Positions 1-11,030 are shown, numbered from the stretch's first letter. The stretch: 64,000 nt of DNA from Hygrophila difformis (GCA_030278955.1 JAOANR010000009.1:34635504-34699503); one strand, 5' to 3'. Made by a program: numbers and translations. Notes: a model not told the origin generated them from the letters alone.

Positions 1-837
1 AATTCTCATCATAAGTACCTGTCTGTTAAAGGGAACATGGTGCAGAAAGCATGAGAGTTAGCTAACTAGAGGATTACCTCAAACTAAGATCTGTGTATTA
101 AAAATGGAAGTTTAATTGTGTTCCATCTGAATCTTGTCCAATCTTTATTATTTCCTCCCTGTCCCTTCTGTCATATTTAAACTTGCTTTCTAGATAGTGT
201 AGCATAATTTTATATTGCTTTCGTAGTATAGATTTAATTGCTTTCTCCGATCTAGTTTACCATGCTTTGTAGAATAATTTTTACTGCTTTCATGATCTGG
301 TTTAAATTATGTCAAGTAGTTGTTAGAAACCCTTGCAAAACTTGAAACGAGTAACCGAATGGAAAATCTTAGTAAACGACGTGGGCCCTGCTTCCATCGC
401 ACATCCTCCAGTGAACGATCCGGTACTTACTATAAATTACTGCAATTTTTGACTCCGTGCGCTTTCGGGAGCACAGTTTCTTGACACGAGTAAATAAAAA
501 CAACATTTTGGGAAAATACTCATACAGTGGGAAGATGTTCAAGAATTTCATGGCAGGTATCCTCTTGACATGAAATTAAGAGAAGCATCATGGTGCAGAT
601 ACTAAGGACTTTCAGGGTGACAGACTGAAGGTCCATCCCGGTTGCACCGTGATATTTGTCAAAAGTTTCATGGCGGGAAGGACCACAGCGCCGTTTGAAC
701 CCCACATGAGTAATAAAAAGGGAAATCTTAATATATCCTTAAACCCCTTCCCTGAATCATAACTCTTTTCATTTAATAAATCCACTCCTGATATTTCAGA
801 AAATTACTCGTGTTAATGAAACTCGTCAAAGGTTTCA
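1..837. other. No gene seen; degenerate repeat DNA
   Basis: No coding region is recognisable; open frames here are short and unlike any family I know. An 18-nt motif close to GTCAAAAGTTTCATGGCG occurs at about 658-675 and again at 825-842, with weaker versions near 540 and 957, so the stretch contains an old dispersed repeat. The second copy runs into a retrotransposon-like primer-binding site, which suggests the region is the decayed end of an LTR retroelement. Confidence 0.4.
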
Positions 838-855
838 TGGCGCCGTTGCCGGGGA
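838..855 (+). other. Putative tRNA-Asp primer-binding site of a decayed Ty3-type element
   Basis: The 18 bases TGGCGCCGTTGCCGGGGA match the primer-binding site that plant Tat/Athila-type Ty3 retrotransposons use to prime from tRNA-Asp. No gag or pol is recognisable downstream and the LTR cannot be delimited because no second copy is visible. I read it as a relic. A chance match of this length is unlikely. Confidence 0.5.
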
Positions 856-1654
856 AATGCAGACAGTTGTAATAAATAATACTTTATTAAGTATTGAACA
901 ACGGTGTCTGGTAAGATTGAATTATTTACCCCGGCTGCAACATGAAGCTGGAAACGGGTGCAAAAGTTTCATCTAACAATGCCTTCACAGCCTTCTTCAC
1001 TTGGACGGTTGGCTATTCAGAAACCTTCCCAGCTACTGAATGGGTATCTCCACCCTGGCAACCACTCAAAGCTTCCCACTTTGAGTTCCCTTTGAAGAAT
1101 CAGTGAAGCACCACCTCAGAGTACATCGTTCGAGGAATAAATGGTGGAGACTGGTGGTTTCGCCTTGGACTTCAGACCCTTTGAATGAGTACTCCAAACA
1201 TTCAAAGATCAAGGAAACATCTTTGAACAAATTGTCCCAGGCTCACCGATTGACAGCTATGAATAATCTCGGTTCACACAAGGCTGCTCGTCGGTGGTAG
1301 AGTAAATCTTTCTCTTTAGCTCTTGAGAGATTCGCAAATGTGTAATCGATTGAATGAATAATCTCTACTTTCTTCCATTTGAAATCTCCCTCTTAAACCC
1401 ATATGATCTTCAGACTGATTTGAATAATTTGCCAAAAGAGGAAGGAGCCGTTGGGGTCATAGAAGGGTTTTGAGTAACAGCTCTATTCCAATTATGGGAG
1501 AGTTTATCCTGCAAGAAAATGTTAGTACACATCTCCCAATATTTGAATAGAGCCGTTGGATTCAACTCCAGCTTGAACTCTTCATTCTTCTCTTCCAGTA
1601 GGTTGACATCGGAAACCCTAGAAGAAGTTCTATTTGCTAAATTCAATCACCGGT
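856..1654. other. Intergenic, no supported gene
   Basis: No domain or splice-linked exon can be recognised. Short open frames exist on both strands (for example 1103-1300 plus and 1410-1646 minus) but resemble no family and are of the length expected by chance. The right edge meets the decayed 3' end of the P450 pseudogene. Confidence 0.4.
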
Positions 1655-3357
1655 ATTGAACTTCCAACAAAACATGACTCAACAGAAACCGGCTCACCAG
1701 AGGCACGGCCGGACATATCCTCCGACCACACCCGAATGGTATGAACTCAAATGGTGGCCCTTGAATTCGACGTTGGGGTTTTCCAGGAACCTTTCAGGGT
1801 TGAATTCGAGAGGATTTTTCCATGTTTTTGGGTCCCTCCCTGTAATTTGCACGAATCCATGGCCTTGTGTGGGACGAGGAACGGGAGGGGTGGATGAAGT
1901 CTAAGTGTTTCTTTGATCACAGCTTGGAGGTATGGCAGCTTTTCCAAATCTTCTTCTTTCAGGTTTTCTCCGGCCGGGATTGTTGATCGGAGCTCAGCCT
2001 GAACTTTTTGAAGAGTTTCCGGGTTGTGGTGGAGCTCCGCCATGGCCCATTCCACCGTGCTAGTGGTTGTGTCTGTTCCGGCCGTGAACATCTCCTACAA
2101 AAAAAAAAAAAAAAAGAGAGAGAGAACATGTTTCGCAGTTTCAAAGTATACTTTTATTGCGACAATATTTCAAATTCTTAATAATAAATTATTGCATTTA
2201 GTTGGATTAATGAAATGATTTTAAACCTACTTTTCTAATTTTATAATTAATATGGATTCAAATTAATATTCATTTCAATAATTTTTTCTGTACTACTCTT
2301 TTATATTCAAATTAATGTATCCAGCAAAAAAAAAAAGAAAAGAAATTATGGATCCAAACAAAGTTTAGAACAATTATAGTATTTCATTGTCGTCATTAAA
2401 GTGAAAGAATGAGATACTTACGAAGACAATAACATTGATCGTTGTAAGAGAGAAAGAATCAAGCCCCTCGATAGAATCATCCCCTCGATATCCCAACAAC
2501 ACATCCAAATAATCCTTCTTCATCTTTTTCATAGATGATGTCCCATTTTCAATATCTTTCATTCGTTCTTCCAGAAACTGTCCAACAACATTGAAAGCTT
2601 GTTTGATGTGGAATTGAGTTTTCCTTTGTATTCGTTGAGGATCAAACCATCTCAGCCACGGCCAGAAATCCGAAAAATTAGGCTTCCCCACCCACTCGAT
2701 GGTTTTTCCGGCATGGTAGAAGAACTTGGCCCCCCTTTCCGAGTTTGAATCCACTAACTTTTTCGAAAATATCAAATTTCCTATTAAGTTGAATGCCATC
2801 ACGAAGAACAACGTACTCACATCGATCGTGCCAGCATTATTCGATGTCACTGCAACATCCCTTATACACTCGACCATTTCATCCACACACCTTGCCTCTA
2901 ACACCGCGCATCGCCTCAAGTGGGGCCGAGGCAAAGAACTCCATGGTACACAAACGCCTTATCATCCGCCAGCGTGGCCCAACCTGGGCAGTAATGATAG
3001 AACCATCACAACTAATGTCACCTTTCATTGATTCATATATGGTCCGGCCAGTTAAGACACGGTCGTGCCCCTTGAACATTGCTAGGGCTGCCTGGATCGA
3101 TGAGATCACGACCGTGTTCATTGAGCCGAGCTGGACCAACATCACGGCACCATGTTTGTTTGCTAGCTTGGCCAACAACTGATGTGGTTCCACTGCACCT
3201 CCCGCCAGCTGGAACATGTTGCCCACCACAGGCCACCGTGTTGGCCCTGGCGGCAGCTGCCCAACCTCTTCAAGCCTCCTGTGACGCCTCGCGGCGGTAC
3301 GGCCCATACTGCCCATAGTAGCAGGGCCAGGACGAATCCAGCAATTTCATAATCCAT
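1655..3357 (-). pseudogene. CYP76A-like cytochrome P450 pseudogene
   Basis: This is a broken paralogue of the intact P450 at 47.1-49.9 kb, with the same two-exon plan: exon 1 about 3357-2422, a GT donor at 2421-2420, and exon 2 from 2094. The start MDYEIAGF, the proline hinge PPGP, the I-helix AGTDTTTS, the ExxR helix ETLR and the heme loop FGCGRRICP are all still readable, though not in one frame. Compared with the intact copy there is a 1-nt loss near 3295, a 1-nt gain near 2893, a 52-bp loss at 1840/1841 and a 1-nt loss near 1748. Homology stops about 50 codons before the normal C-terminus. The heme-loop serine is cysteine here. The intron is short (about 327 bp against 1237 bp). It cannot make a functional monooxygenase; a truncated transcript is possible. 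Confidence 0.93.
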
Positions 3358-3731
3358 TTTTTCTTTCAGAAAGAAAAAGATAATTGTTGCAAGATTGTCT
3401 GGAACTTGGACTACACCGTGTCTGCACAAGTGAAGGAATTATTTAATGGACGAGTACTATATCGTAGGTTATATATGGAGTATAGATTAATGTCTAACGG
3501 AAAATTGGTATTCTTCAATGATCTTAACATCTTTTGACGGTAGATATTAATAGAACATTTTTCAGTTTGATCATATGTATATTCAGATATAAGAAAACAC
3601 GTCACAATAATCTCTATTTAGTATTTACTCCCTTTTAAGGTTGTGTTACCAAAATAATGGAACATGTCACTACAATGAGTCTATACTATTTTCCACCCAC
3701 TAACAATACCTATTGTTGGAATAGACCACTG
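3358..3731. other. 5' flank of the P450 pseudogene
   Basis: About the first 65 bases upstream of the start still align with the 5' flank of the intact P450 near 49.93 kb (shared GATTGT, TGGACTACA and TCTGCA blocks), so the duplication included the 5' UTR. The rest is AT-rich with no recognisable gene. Confidence 0.5.
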
Positions 3732-4281
3732 CAATGATGGAAAAAAAATGTTAAAATGGTGCCGTGACTTTGCCCATTTTCTAATTTGGTGCCATAATTT
3801 TAGAGTTTTCTAAATTGGTGCGAGAGTTTTGCTAATTGTCTTCAAAATGATCTCATCGGGCCTTAATCATTCCAATTTGGTATGGCACTAGATTAATGTA
3901 AATAATTAATTTAATTGTGCCATATATATGTAGGTGCACGTAGGCATTGACTGGGTTTAACCTACACATATGGACAATTTCAAACCCTATTTCTAATTTA
4001 GTAGTCTCTTTCCCACTCAGCAAGTAAATCAAAAGTATCTACATATTTAGGTCAAACCCAGTCAATACTTACGTGGCACATACATAATACAATTAAATTA
4101 ATTATTTATACTAATCTCGTGTCATGTCATCAAATTAGGGTGATTAAGACCCGATGTGATCATTTAAGAGACCATTAACATAACTATGACACCAAATTAG
4201 AAAACTCTAAAATTATGATACCAAATTGAAAAATGAGCAAAATTACCGCACAATTTTGGTATTTTTTTCCCTAACAATGAT
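3732..4281. mobile_element. Long foldback (MULE-type MITE) with possible CAATGAT duplication
   Basis: The two halves are imperfect reverse complements over most of about 530 bp. The left arm reads GGAAAAAAAATG then TGGTGCC, and the right arm mirrors it, ending TTTTTTTCC. CAATGAT flanks both sides (3732-3738 and 4275-4281) and is a candidate TSD. There is no coding capacity. Length, arm size and a duplication near 9 bp fit a non-autonomous Mutator-like element, but no transposase source is shown. Confidence 0.7.
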
Positions 4282-4423
4282 ATGTTATTGGTTTTCTAAG
4301 CTAAATGACCGTATAGTGGCCAGTTTTAACAATGTATGTTGTGTTGTTAATATCTGAAAATTAGTATAAGTGCAGTGATTTGTTAAGAATACGAATATAA
4401 CTTCATACATCCTCTAGTTCTAG

Positions 4424-4433
<10 letters not shown>

Positions 4434-4480
<47 letters not shown>

Positions 4481-4482
4481 TA
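4434..4482 (+). repeat. (ATA)n microsatellite
   Basis: About 16 uninterrupted copies of a trinucleotide ATA/TAA unit. It has no coding role and is likely length-polymorphic. Confidence 0.97.
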
Positions 4483-4560
4483 TCAATCCGGTTAGATGCT
4501 AGCTCTGCAATCAGCTGTATCTATCGAATGATGTTTTCGTACTCCAACGTACTAACCCTA

Positions 4561-4902
4561 CAATCAACGGAAAAAAAAAAATCATTTTAGTCCCATAAGT
4601 TTTTTCAATTTCCAAAATCATCCCACAAATACCGAATTAGACGAATCAGTCCCATAACTACCCTAAACATCGGCAAACCCGTCCATGAAGTCGGTTTTTT
4701 CGCTAATTATCGCTGAATCCACCCCATAACTATCTATGGGACAGGTTTCGCGATGATTAGCGAAAAAATTGGGTTCATGGACGGGTCCGGTGAAGATTAT
4801 TGTAGTTATGGGATGAATTCATCAAATTTGATATTTGTGGGACCGTTTTGCAAATTTTTTAAAATTATGGGACGATATGAATTTTTTTTCCTTGCAATCA
4901 AC
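4561..4902. mobile_element. Foldback MITE, family B copy 1
   Basis: A foldback of about 325 bp beginning GGAAAAAAAAAA and ending TTTTTTTTCC. Its arms carry the mirrored phrases CCCATAACTA, TTTTTTCGCTAAT and ATTTGTGGGA. CAATCAAC lies on both sides (4561-4568 and 4895-4902) as a candidate TSD. A clear second copy of the same family is at 18722-18973. It is non-coding. Confidence 0.8.
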
Positions 4903-5336
4903 TTTCAATTGTACTTCGTAATTAATTAGTTCTCCATATAATGCAAAAAGATTCACAACTCTTATTTTCTTTTTTAATTTGCATAACATGAACTCCCACC
5001 AACTCTTTAATTGATAAAATGGCTACGGCCCCCCTTTATCCGAAAAAAAAAAGAAAAAAAAAGAAGATAGGTTATTATGACAATTAGGGTTGGGCATGGG
5101 TTCATGTTTGGTGCGTTCGGATATGAAATTGCATTGCCCAAACACAACCCGATATTATGGGTACCTAACTTGTCGGATTCCCGATCGGGTCAGTTATCAC
5201 CATTTATTTATTTATTTATCATTTTTTGTTTTTAATGGGATTGTATCTACAAACTACTCTAATTAATACATGGGCATTCCCTCAGGATAAAGTGTGACCG
5301 CTCTTAATTAGCAGCTGTTTGTTCGGGGTATACTAT
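4903..5336. other. Intergenic with a SINE-like tail
   Basis: No gene. Near 5022-5060 the sequence CCCCCCTTTATCC followed by an A-rich run resembles the 3' tail of the tRNA-derived SINE family found elsewhere in the window. From about 5088 onward, phrases such as GGGTTGGGCATGGG and GGGTACC recur near the flanks of the LTR element at 6.85 and 11.55 kb, hinting at an older element into which that retroelement inserted. Confidence 0.35.
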
Positions 5337-5734
5337 CACTACAAGAAAAACTCTGATCGGCGGCGGAAATCCGCGACAAAAACAAAGAATTTTCCATTGG
5401 AGACGGAAAAACGATGTCCTGAAGATATCCGAAAATATGCAATATATTTTGGAGATGGAATTGAGTAGTCGCCGACACCGACTCCATTGGCGAGGCTTTT
5501 TACCATTGCCGATTTTGCCGACAGAATTGGCGGAGAATTTATTCTGTCGCCGTTCGCCGTTGCCAAGTTTCGCAATATCTCATTTTCTGTTGTCATTGAA
5601 ATGGCGATGAGGATTTCGGCGACGGAACCAATTCCATCACGAATTCTATCGCGGATCTGTATACCTACGTACCGAAATAAGGGCCTTGGCGATAGATTTT
5701 TTCCCTGTCGCTGATTTGAGTTTTTCTTGTAGTG
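5337..5734. mobile_element. Miniature CACTA transposon
   Basis: This 398-bp stretch starts CACTACAAGAAAAACTC and ends with its exact reverse complement GAGTTTTTCTTGTAGTG, the terminal signature of plant CACTA (En/Spm) elements. The subterminal DNA is rich in CGGCGAC-like words that pair between halves. It lacks transposase and would need one in trans. The 3-bp flanks (TAT and CCT) do not match, so the TSD is lost or the ends recombined. Overlapping open frames on both strands are artefacts of the foldback. Confidence 0.9.
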
Positions 5735-6130
5735 CCTGTTTCTAGTTTCCGTTTTTTGCACTTCCTAGTTTCTTTCTTTTTCTTCATTTTTTGCCTACCT
5801 TTTGGTCGGTTATTTTTTATTCTTTATATTTTTGCCGATGCAATTGGGCATCACTGTTTAAAAAAATAAAAATATTTTAATACATGTATTCATTGATTGG
5901 GATAGGATTATAAGTCAATCATCAATCCAAAATTAATCATAGAAGAAAAATTTAGAATTAAATATTTAATAATTCATTAACAAAAAACATATAATTGTGG
6001 ATTAAGTATACAATAAAAGAAAAATACAAACACGGCGTTTTTTAACAAATCTAAATCTGGATAGATAAGGAATTAATAAATTCTTACATTCGAGGAAAAC
6101 CAAGTGAATGCGGATGAATTTGAGTAATTG

Positions 6131-6696
6131 AGTAAATACGGGAAAAATTAACAAATTGATCCTTTAAGTTTTAAAATTCACCAAAATAGTCATCTTCATT
6201 TCAATTGGAAAAATTAGTCCTCTAGGTTTGATTTTTTCTCCAATTTAGTCCTTTTGACATAAAAAATTTAATTAACATGTAATAAAGGATGATTAAAACA
6301 TTAATATGATTCCCACAATCCTTAATTAAATCGGTCAACTCATAACCCTTAATTTTATTTGAATAAAATGGATTTTTGATAAATGATGATTTTGTTTGAA
6401 TAAAACTAGTTTTTAATAAAAGGTAATTTTATTTAAATAAAATACTAGTATTTTTCAATAAAATGTGTTTTGATAAATGTGTTGATGGGTTAATCCATTT
6501 AACTAATGATTGTAGAATCAACATTAATGACTTAATTATTTTCATTAGATATTAATTATGTTTATTATGCCCAAAGGACCGAATTGGAGAAAACATTAAA
6601 CTTAGGGGACCAATTTTTCCAATTAAAATGAAGAGGACCATTTTGGTGAATTTTAAAACTTAAAGGACTAAAATGTAAATTTTTCCAAGTAAATAC
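6131..6696. mobile_element. Foldback MULE-type MITE with 9-bp TSD
   Basis: The element (about 6140-6687) starts GGGAAAAATTAAC and ends AAATTTTTCC. Its arms carry mirrored phrases such as TTTAAGTTTTAAAATTCACC against GGTGAATTTTAAAACTTAAA. AGTAAATAC occurs at 6131-6139 and 6688-6696 as a perfect 9-bp TSD, the size typical of Mutator-like elements. No coding capacity. Confidence 0.85.
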
Positions 6697-6893
6697 TTAT
6701 GGAAGAGACATATTCAATAATTCTGGTTGTGCGAATACTAAAGTGGATAATTGTGATAATTTGGAATAAATAAAATGGCTTATAGAATGGTACTTTAGAC
6801 GAAATAAAGGAAATAGGAGAAATGTGGATGTTCTCTTTTAAGAGTATGGTACCCGATCTGAATATTCGGGTCCAATCATAGGACCTGTTATTC

Positions 6894-7417
6894 TGTTAAC
6901 AACAAAATCAATTAGGCCCATTGCATTCCGGCCCATTATGTTTCGGCCCGATATTCAAGTAACCGGCCCATGGTTGAGACAGGGATAGATGATGATGGAT
7001 AATGGCGGCATACTTGGAGAGAATCAGAGGGGAGGTTATGCCATCAAGAGGATGAGAGGATCATGGAAGGATTGATGAGAGACGCCATCAAGGGGAGCGG
7101 ATCAAGGGGAGGTTACTCCAAGATCCGGTAACGTTCGCAAGGTTGGGAGTGATCGCTGCAGCCACATCAAGTTGAAGACCCCCTATAAATTGGTGGTACC
7201 AGTCTAGTAGAAGAGGATCCATCCACACACCCCTAGAGGAATAGCACTTTCATATTTTTAAGTTTCTGCAAGTTTGTCCTTTCTGCAAGTTTTTCTCTTT
7301 TCTTCCATTTCGTAATTTCTTGTTCCTTTACAGCTTTTATTCAAATTCCTGTAATTCCATTCCTTAGACTTGGTAATTGTCTTCAACATCAATCAATCAA
7401 TATTTTATTGGTTAACA
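6894..7417 (+). repeat. 5' LTR (524 bp)
   Basis: Runs from TGTTAACAACA to TTGGTTAACA and aligns along its whole length with 11031-11551. A TATA-like TATAAAT at 7184-7190 fits an LTR promoter. The LTR itself contains one ATGGCGGCA, the word that is amplified inside the element. Confidence 0.93.
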
Positions 7418-7441
7418 AATTGGCACGGCCAATGGGACACG
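7418..7441 (+). other. Putative primer-binding site next to the 5' LTR
   Basis: TGGCACGGCC begins 3 nt after the LTR end, the usual place for a primer-binding site starting TGG. I cannot assign the matching tRNA with confidence. Confidence 0.4.
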
Positions 7442-8408
7442 AGATTGAGACCATATCCGCTTAGATCCAGTTTATGCAACTTAGATATGGACGAATAGTA
7501 AGAGACTTAACTCAAAAATTTGAAGAAATGTCACTACACGAAGACACACCGATTAGAACACTTTCTGAGAACGCCGATGATGCAGCGGCCACTTCTCAAC
7601 TGCGACAGGGAATAATATAGATCCCCACCCTGTCTGAACAAATGCGGCTATCTATGACAGAATCGATGGAGTTCATGCCTTTACTTACGATGCACTTAAT
7701 GGATGCACTGCGGCCTGCTATGACCGACCAGATCGAAAGAGTGTGTAGTTCTATGCGTCTCCAGCGGAATGGAACTACTCATATGAATGGTGTGAGTACG
7801 AGGCTAAGTCTCCCATGTCTGGGACCGTCAGGCGGCCCACAGAGGACTTGGGGAGCCACTCCATGCCAGCCGCCATCTTCAGAGTCTGGCGGCATGGCAA
7901 GTGTTTTTCAGTTGCCTCACCAGGCTGTTCTTACTTACACACTAGCGGTACCTAGCATGCCGAGTCTTGCGTATGCGGCACCCCCAGTGACGATGTATGC
8001 CTCACGAGGCTGTCTCACGGCCTCCCAGGCACCAGGCTACCTCATGGCCACCAGGCTGTTTATTGTCCTCTAGTACTTTTCCAGGCTATATGGCAACCTC
8101 TAGTGACCCTGGCATGTTGCCACGTCGGGCGGCACCTCCTGTGTCGAGCATCCCGACCACACCTTATGGGGCCAACTATTCATCAGTTCCGCCGCCCGTA
8201 CCGAACCCTAGTTGGGTGCCGCCAACACAAAGGGGGCAGGCGCCGCAGCCATATGGAGAGGCTTAAACACCTGCCATGCCTCCCACAGCCGCCATGACAG
8301 TACCAGCGCCCGTACAGAACCTTAGTTGGATGTCGCCAATGCAAGGGGGGCAGGCATCACAGCCGTATGGAGTGGATTTAGACACCTGTCGTACCACCTG
8401 CAGCCGCC
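7442..8408 (+). pseudogene. Frameshifted N-terminal part of the element's gag region
   Basis: Reading frames change several times (segments 7642-8073, 7997-8266, 8276-8476). The predicted peptides are rich in proline, methionine and alanine with repeated phrases such as VPNPSWVPP and VQNLSWMSP, so the tract was duplicated internally. This is the expected position for the variable N-terminal part of a Ty3-type gag protein. It reads as decayed coding sequence; a separate gene is unlikely. Confidence 0.55.
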
Positions 8409-9170
8409 ATGCGTTTTACGCAGGCGCCGGCGGTGTCACCCGAGTTTCTTACAGAGATGATGCAACGACATTTTAGAATTCAACTAAGGCCGATGGAGCG
8501 GCCTACATACAGTAAACCATACCCTGATTGGGTAGACACCATGCAACCATATCCGAGGGGCTTCAAGATGCCCGAATTCACCATATTCTCAGGGGATGAT
8601 GGCAAGTCTACTATAGAGCATGTGGGCAGATTCACCGCCCAGTGTGGTGAAGCAGCGGCCAACGATTGGGTGAAGTTGAGATTATTCAGCTCATCCCTCA
8701 CTGGACACGCTCTTGCATGGTATGCGTCATTGCGGCCTAATTCAATTCAAAATTGGGCCGATCTGGAGCGAGCTTTCCATGACAGGTTCTACACACCGTT
8801 GTCACATGTTAGCCTCTCGGACCTTACAAATGCCAAACAATTTGCCGATGAGGTGGCATGCACTTTTATTAACAGATTAAAACGGCTTAAGGGCCGATGC
8901 ACTATGGCAGTCCCTGATAAGGAAATAGCCAATATTGCAGTGGCGAATATGTTGCCAAAACTGAAAGAACATTTAATTGTACATGACTTCAATGACCTTG
9001 CCCAGCTAGCCGAGAAGGTGGCCCACTTGGAAAAGTTCCTTGAGGAACAAGATGATAAGCGTCAGCCTCTACAAGGGACTCATTTCAAAGAAGTGAAGTT
9101 CGGTAAAGAGGAAAACGAACCAATGGGGGTGGCTTCTGCATTGATCCTTGGTGGAAGCAACCCAGGTTAG
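8409..9170 (+). CDS. Ty3-type retrotransposon gag domain (partial polyprotein)
   Basis: A 253-codon open frame matching the plant retrotransposon gag (capsid) family. It contains MPEFTIFSGDD, then KLRLFSSSLTGHALAWYASL, NWADLERAFHDRFY, and a helical segment ending in a charged LAEKVAHLEKFLEEQDDK stretch. In the full family this protein packages element RNA in cytoplasmic particles. The ATG at 8409 is probably internal, since gag similarity seems to begin in the disrupted tract upstream. No zinc knuckle follows; the frame stops at 9170 just before GC-rich repeats, where a nucleocapsid and pol would be expected. No frameshift is evident within the domain. Confidence 0.8.
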   Translation: MRFTQAPAVSPEFLTEMMQRHFRIQLRPMERPTYSKPYPDWVDTMQPYPRGFKMPEFTIFSGDDGKSTIEHVGRFTAQCGEAAANDWVKLRLFSSSLTGHALAWYASLRPNSIQNWADLERAFHDRFYTPLSHVSLSDLTNAKQFADEVACTFINRLKRLKGRCTMAVPDKEIANIAVANMLPKLKEHLIVHDFNDLAQLAEKVAHLEKFLEEQDDKRQPLQGTHFKEVKFGKEENEPMGVASALILGGSNPG

Positions 9171-9179
9171 AACACCCTC

Positions 9180-9418
9180 AATAAACTCTAAGAGGCCGCC
9201 ATGGCCTCCAAGGCCTTCAAGAGGCCGCCTTGGCCTTCAAGAGGCTACCAGGGCCTCTAAGGCATCTAAGAGGTCGCCATGGCTTCTAAAGCCTTCAAGA
9301 GGCCGCATTGGCCTTCAAGAGGTCGCCTTGGCTTTCAGAGGCCTTTTGGTCTCTAAAGCTTCCAAAAGGCCGTCGTGGCTTCTAAGGCCTTCAAGAGGCC
9401 GCCTTGGCCTTTTGCATT
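9180..9418 (+). repeat. GC-rich degenerate tandem repeat (GAGGCCGCC.TGGCC unit)
   Basis: About ten imperfect copies of a roughly 20-30 nt unit built from CTTCAAGAGGCCGCC and TTGGCCTTC or ATGGCTTCTAA. Phases drift between copies. Open frames over it on both strands reflect the repeat and are not supported as genes. It lies directly after the gag frame inside the LTR element. Confidence 0.85.
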
Positions 9419-9439
9419 GGCCGGAGACCTCGAGGACGA

Positions 9440-9640
9440 ACGCTGCGATCTGGCGGCTGAGCAGCGAGGCACGACGGATGAGCTCCGAGGCACAACGGCC
9501 TGGGCGAGCAAGTGGCGGCCCCAGAACAGGATGAGATGGCGGCTGCTCTGAGGAGCGGATGGCGGCGCACAGGCAGGCTGGCGGCCGCAGGTTGGCGGCT
9601 CTCCAGGGCGGCCGGACTGATTGGTGGCGGCCTGGAGCTG
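9440..9640 (+). repeat. First block of TGGCGGC-bearing GC-rich repeats
   Basis: Seven TGGCGGC words in about 200 bp, with GC-rich spacers of changing sequence. It is the same word that dominates 10018-10700, separated from it by about 370 bp of AT-richer unique DNA. Confidence 0.8.
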
Positions 9641-10017
9641 GCGACTGGTGTGGTCCCATCCGTTAAATTCTATGTCAGAAAATGCAATACGGATACTCAT
9701 TACGATTACCATATTGATTATGTGGCATGGTTTTCTAAAAATCTGATTCATGGATCAAAGTGTTTATAAACAGACAGATATCAATCGATCAAAATGCATG
9801 TGAGAGTACACGAAATCCACACAAATGAGGCAAGAAGAAGCAACAAGCCCGAACATGCCATTCAAGAATTCATGTAACATCTACTCAATAGATTTTGAGT
9901 CCCTAGTCTCTAAATCATGTTCTACAAATTCATAGTCTCGGCCAACAAAGTGATAGAACAAGATAATAAGGAGCTAACCTGATCTATGAGTTGAACCGAG
10001 AAGACGAATCAACACGA
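9641..10017. other. Unique spacer between two GC-rich repeat blocks
   Basis: AT-richer DNA with no recognisable domain or splice signals. It lies inside the LTR element where pol would normally be. Confidence 0.4.
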
Positions 10018-10700
10018 GTGGCGGCCCGAGCCAGAAGAGCTGGCGGCGCACAGTAGCAGGTGGCGGCGCTCAGGAGGAGCTGGCGGCTGGTGGCGTGTTG
10101 TTGGCGTTGGCGGCAGACTTGCTGGCGGCGATCCGGGGATGGCGGCTCTCGCGTTCAAGATGGCGGCATCCTCGAAAAGCTGGCGGCGTCCCCGAGCTGG
10201 CGGCTCACTGGTGTTGGTGGCGCTCCGTGTTGATTGGCGGCGCAAGGATCGGCTGGCGGCACGGCAGGGGGCTGGCGGCGCTCGGGCTTGGCAGCACTCG
10301 GAACTGAAGCTGGCGGCACTCCACGGAGAGGTTGGCGGCGTGCCAAGGGGATGGCGGCCTCGAAGACTGGATGGCGGCGTGCCACGAAGGGAGCTGGCGG
10401 CGCTCCTCTTCAATGGCGGCCTTGATCAAAGGATGGCGGCGCTCGAGCAGAGGGCTGGCGGCGCTAGGGGAACTGGCGGCGTTGGATCACTCCTGGCGGC
10501 TCGCGGACTGATGGCGGCCCGGGAATAGAATTTCAATGGCGGCTTAGACGGGGAGCTGGCAGCACTCGCGTTGATGGCGGCCCGGGAGCGAAGTAAGGAT
10601 GCTGACCTTAGACAATGTGGATGGCGGCCTCCGAGGTTTCAGTGGCGGCGATCGAACGACGATGGAAGCTGGCGGTGTGGAGAAGGCGATGGCGGCGCTT
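10018..10700 (+). repeat. Array of about 29 TGGCGGC words
   Basis: I count about 29 TGGCGGC words here, usually preceded by GC or GA (GCTGGCGGC, GATGGCGGC) and spaced roughly 12-40 bp apart with spacers that differ in sequence. Both strands stay open over long stretches because the word avoids stop codons, giving Ala/Arg/Gly-rich frames that I do not accept as genes. It occupies the pol position of the LTR element. Confidence 0.9.
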
Positions 10701-11030
10701 GAACAAAGTTGCTTCATAGTCTCCGAGAGTGACGACGACGGCACTGAAAGACGACAAAGATAGCGACTTAGCTCACGAAATGGTAGCGCGAGTGCCTAAC
10801 TATATCCGGCAAACCCGGTGGTGGCAGCGATGCAATCCTTAAAGTGATAGCCACCGGCGACACAAGGAGGAAGAAAGAAGAAAAATGAATCAAAAATTTT
10901 GACCTAATGAAGCCTTATGGTTTTTTTATAGAAACTAAATGGGCTAAGGGTTTAGGGCTTTTTCGGGCCTAGTTAAAACGCACAAATTTCTCTTAAATTC
11001 TAAACAGACAAAATGTCCGAGGGGGGCATC

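Noticed and set aside
1656..1904. Plus-strand open frame over the P450 pseudogene, and similar plus-strand frames at 2793-3182, 47214-47459 and 49253-49708
   Set aside because: They are antisense shadows of P450 exons with no domain of their own.
9148..10528. Many overlapping open frames on both strands (for example 9148-9534, 10009-10413, 10139-10528)
   Set aside because: They follow from the GC-rich repeat words that contain no stop codons. No domain, splice pattern or codon bias supports a protein.
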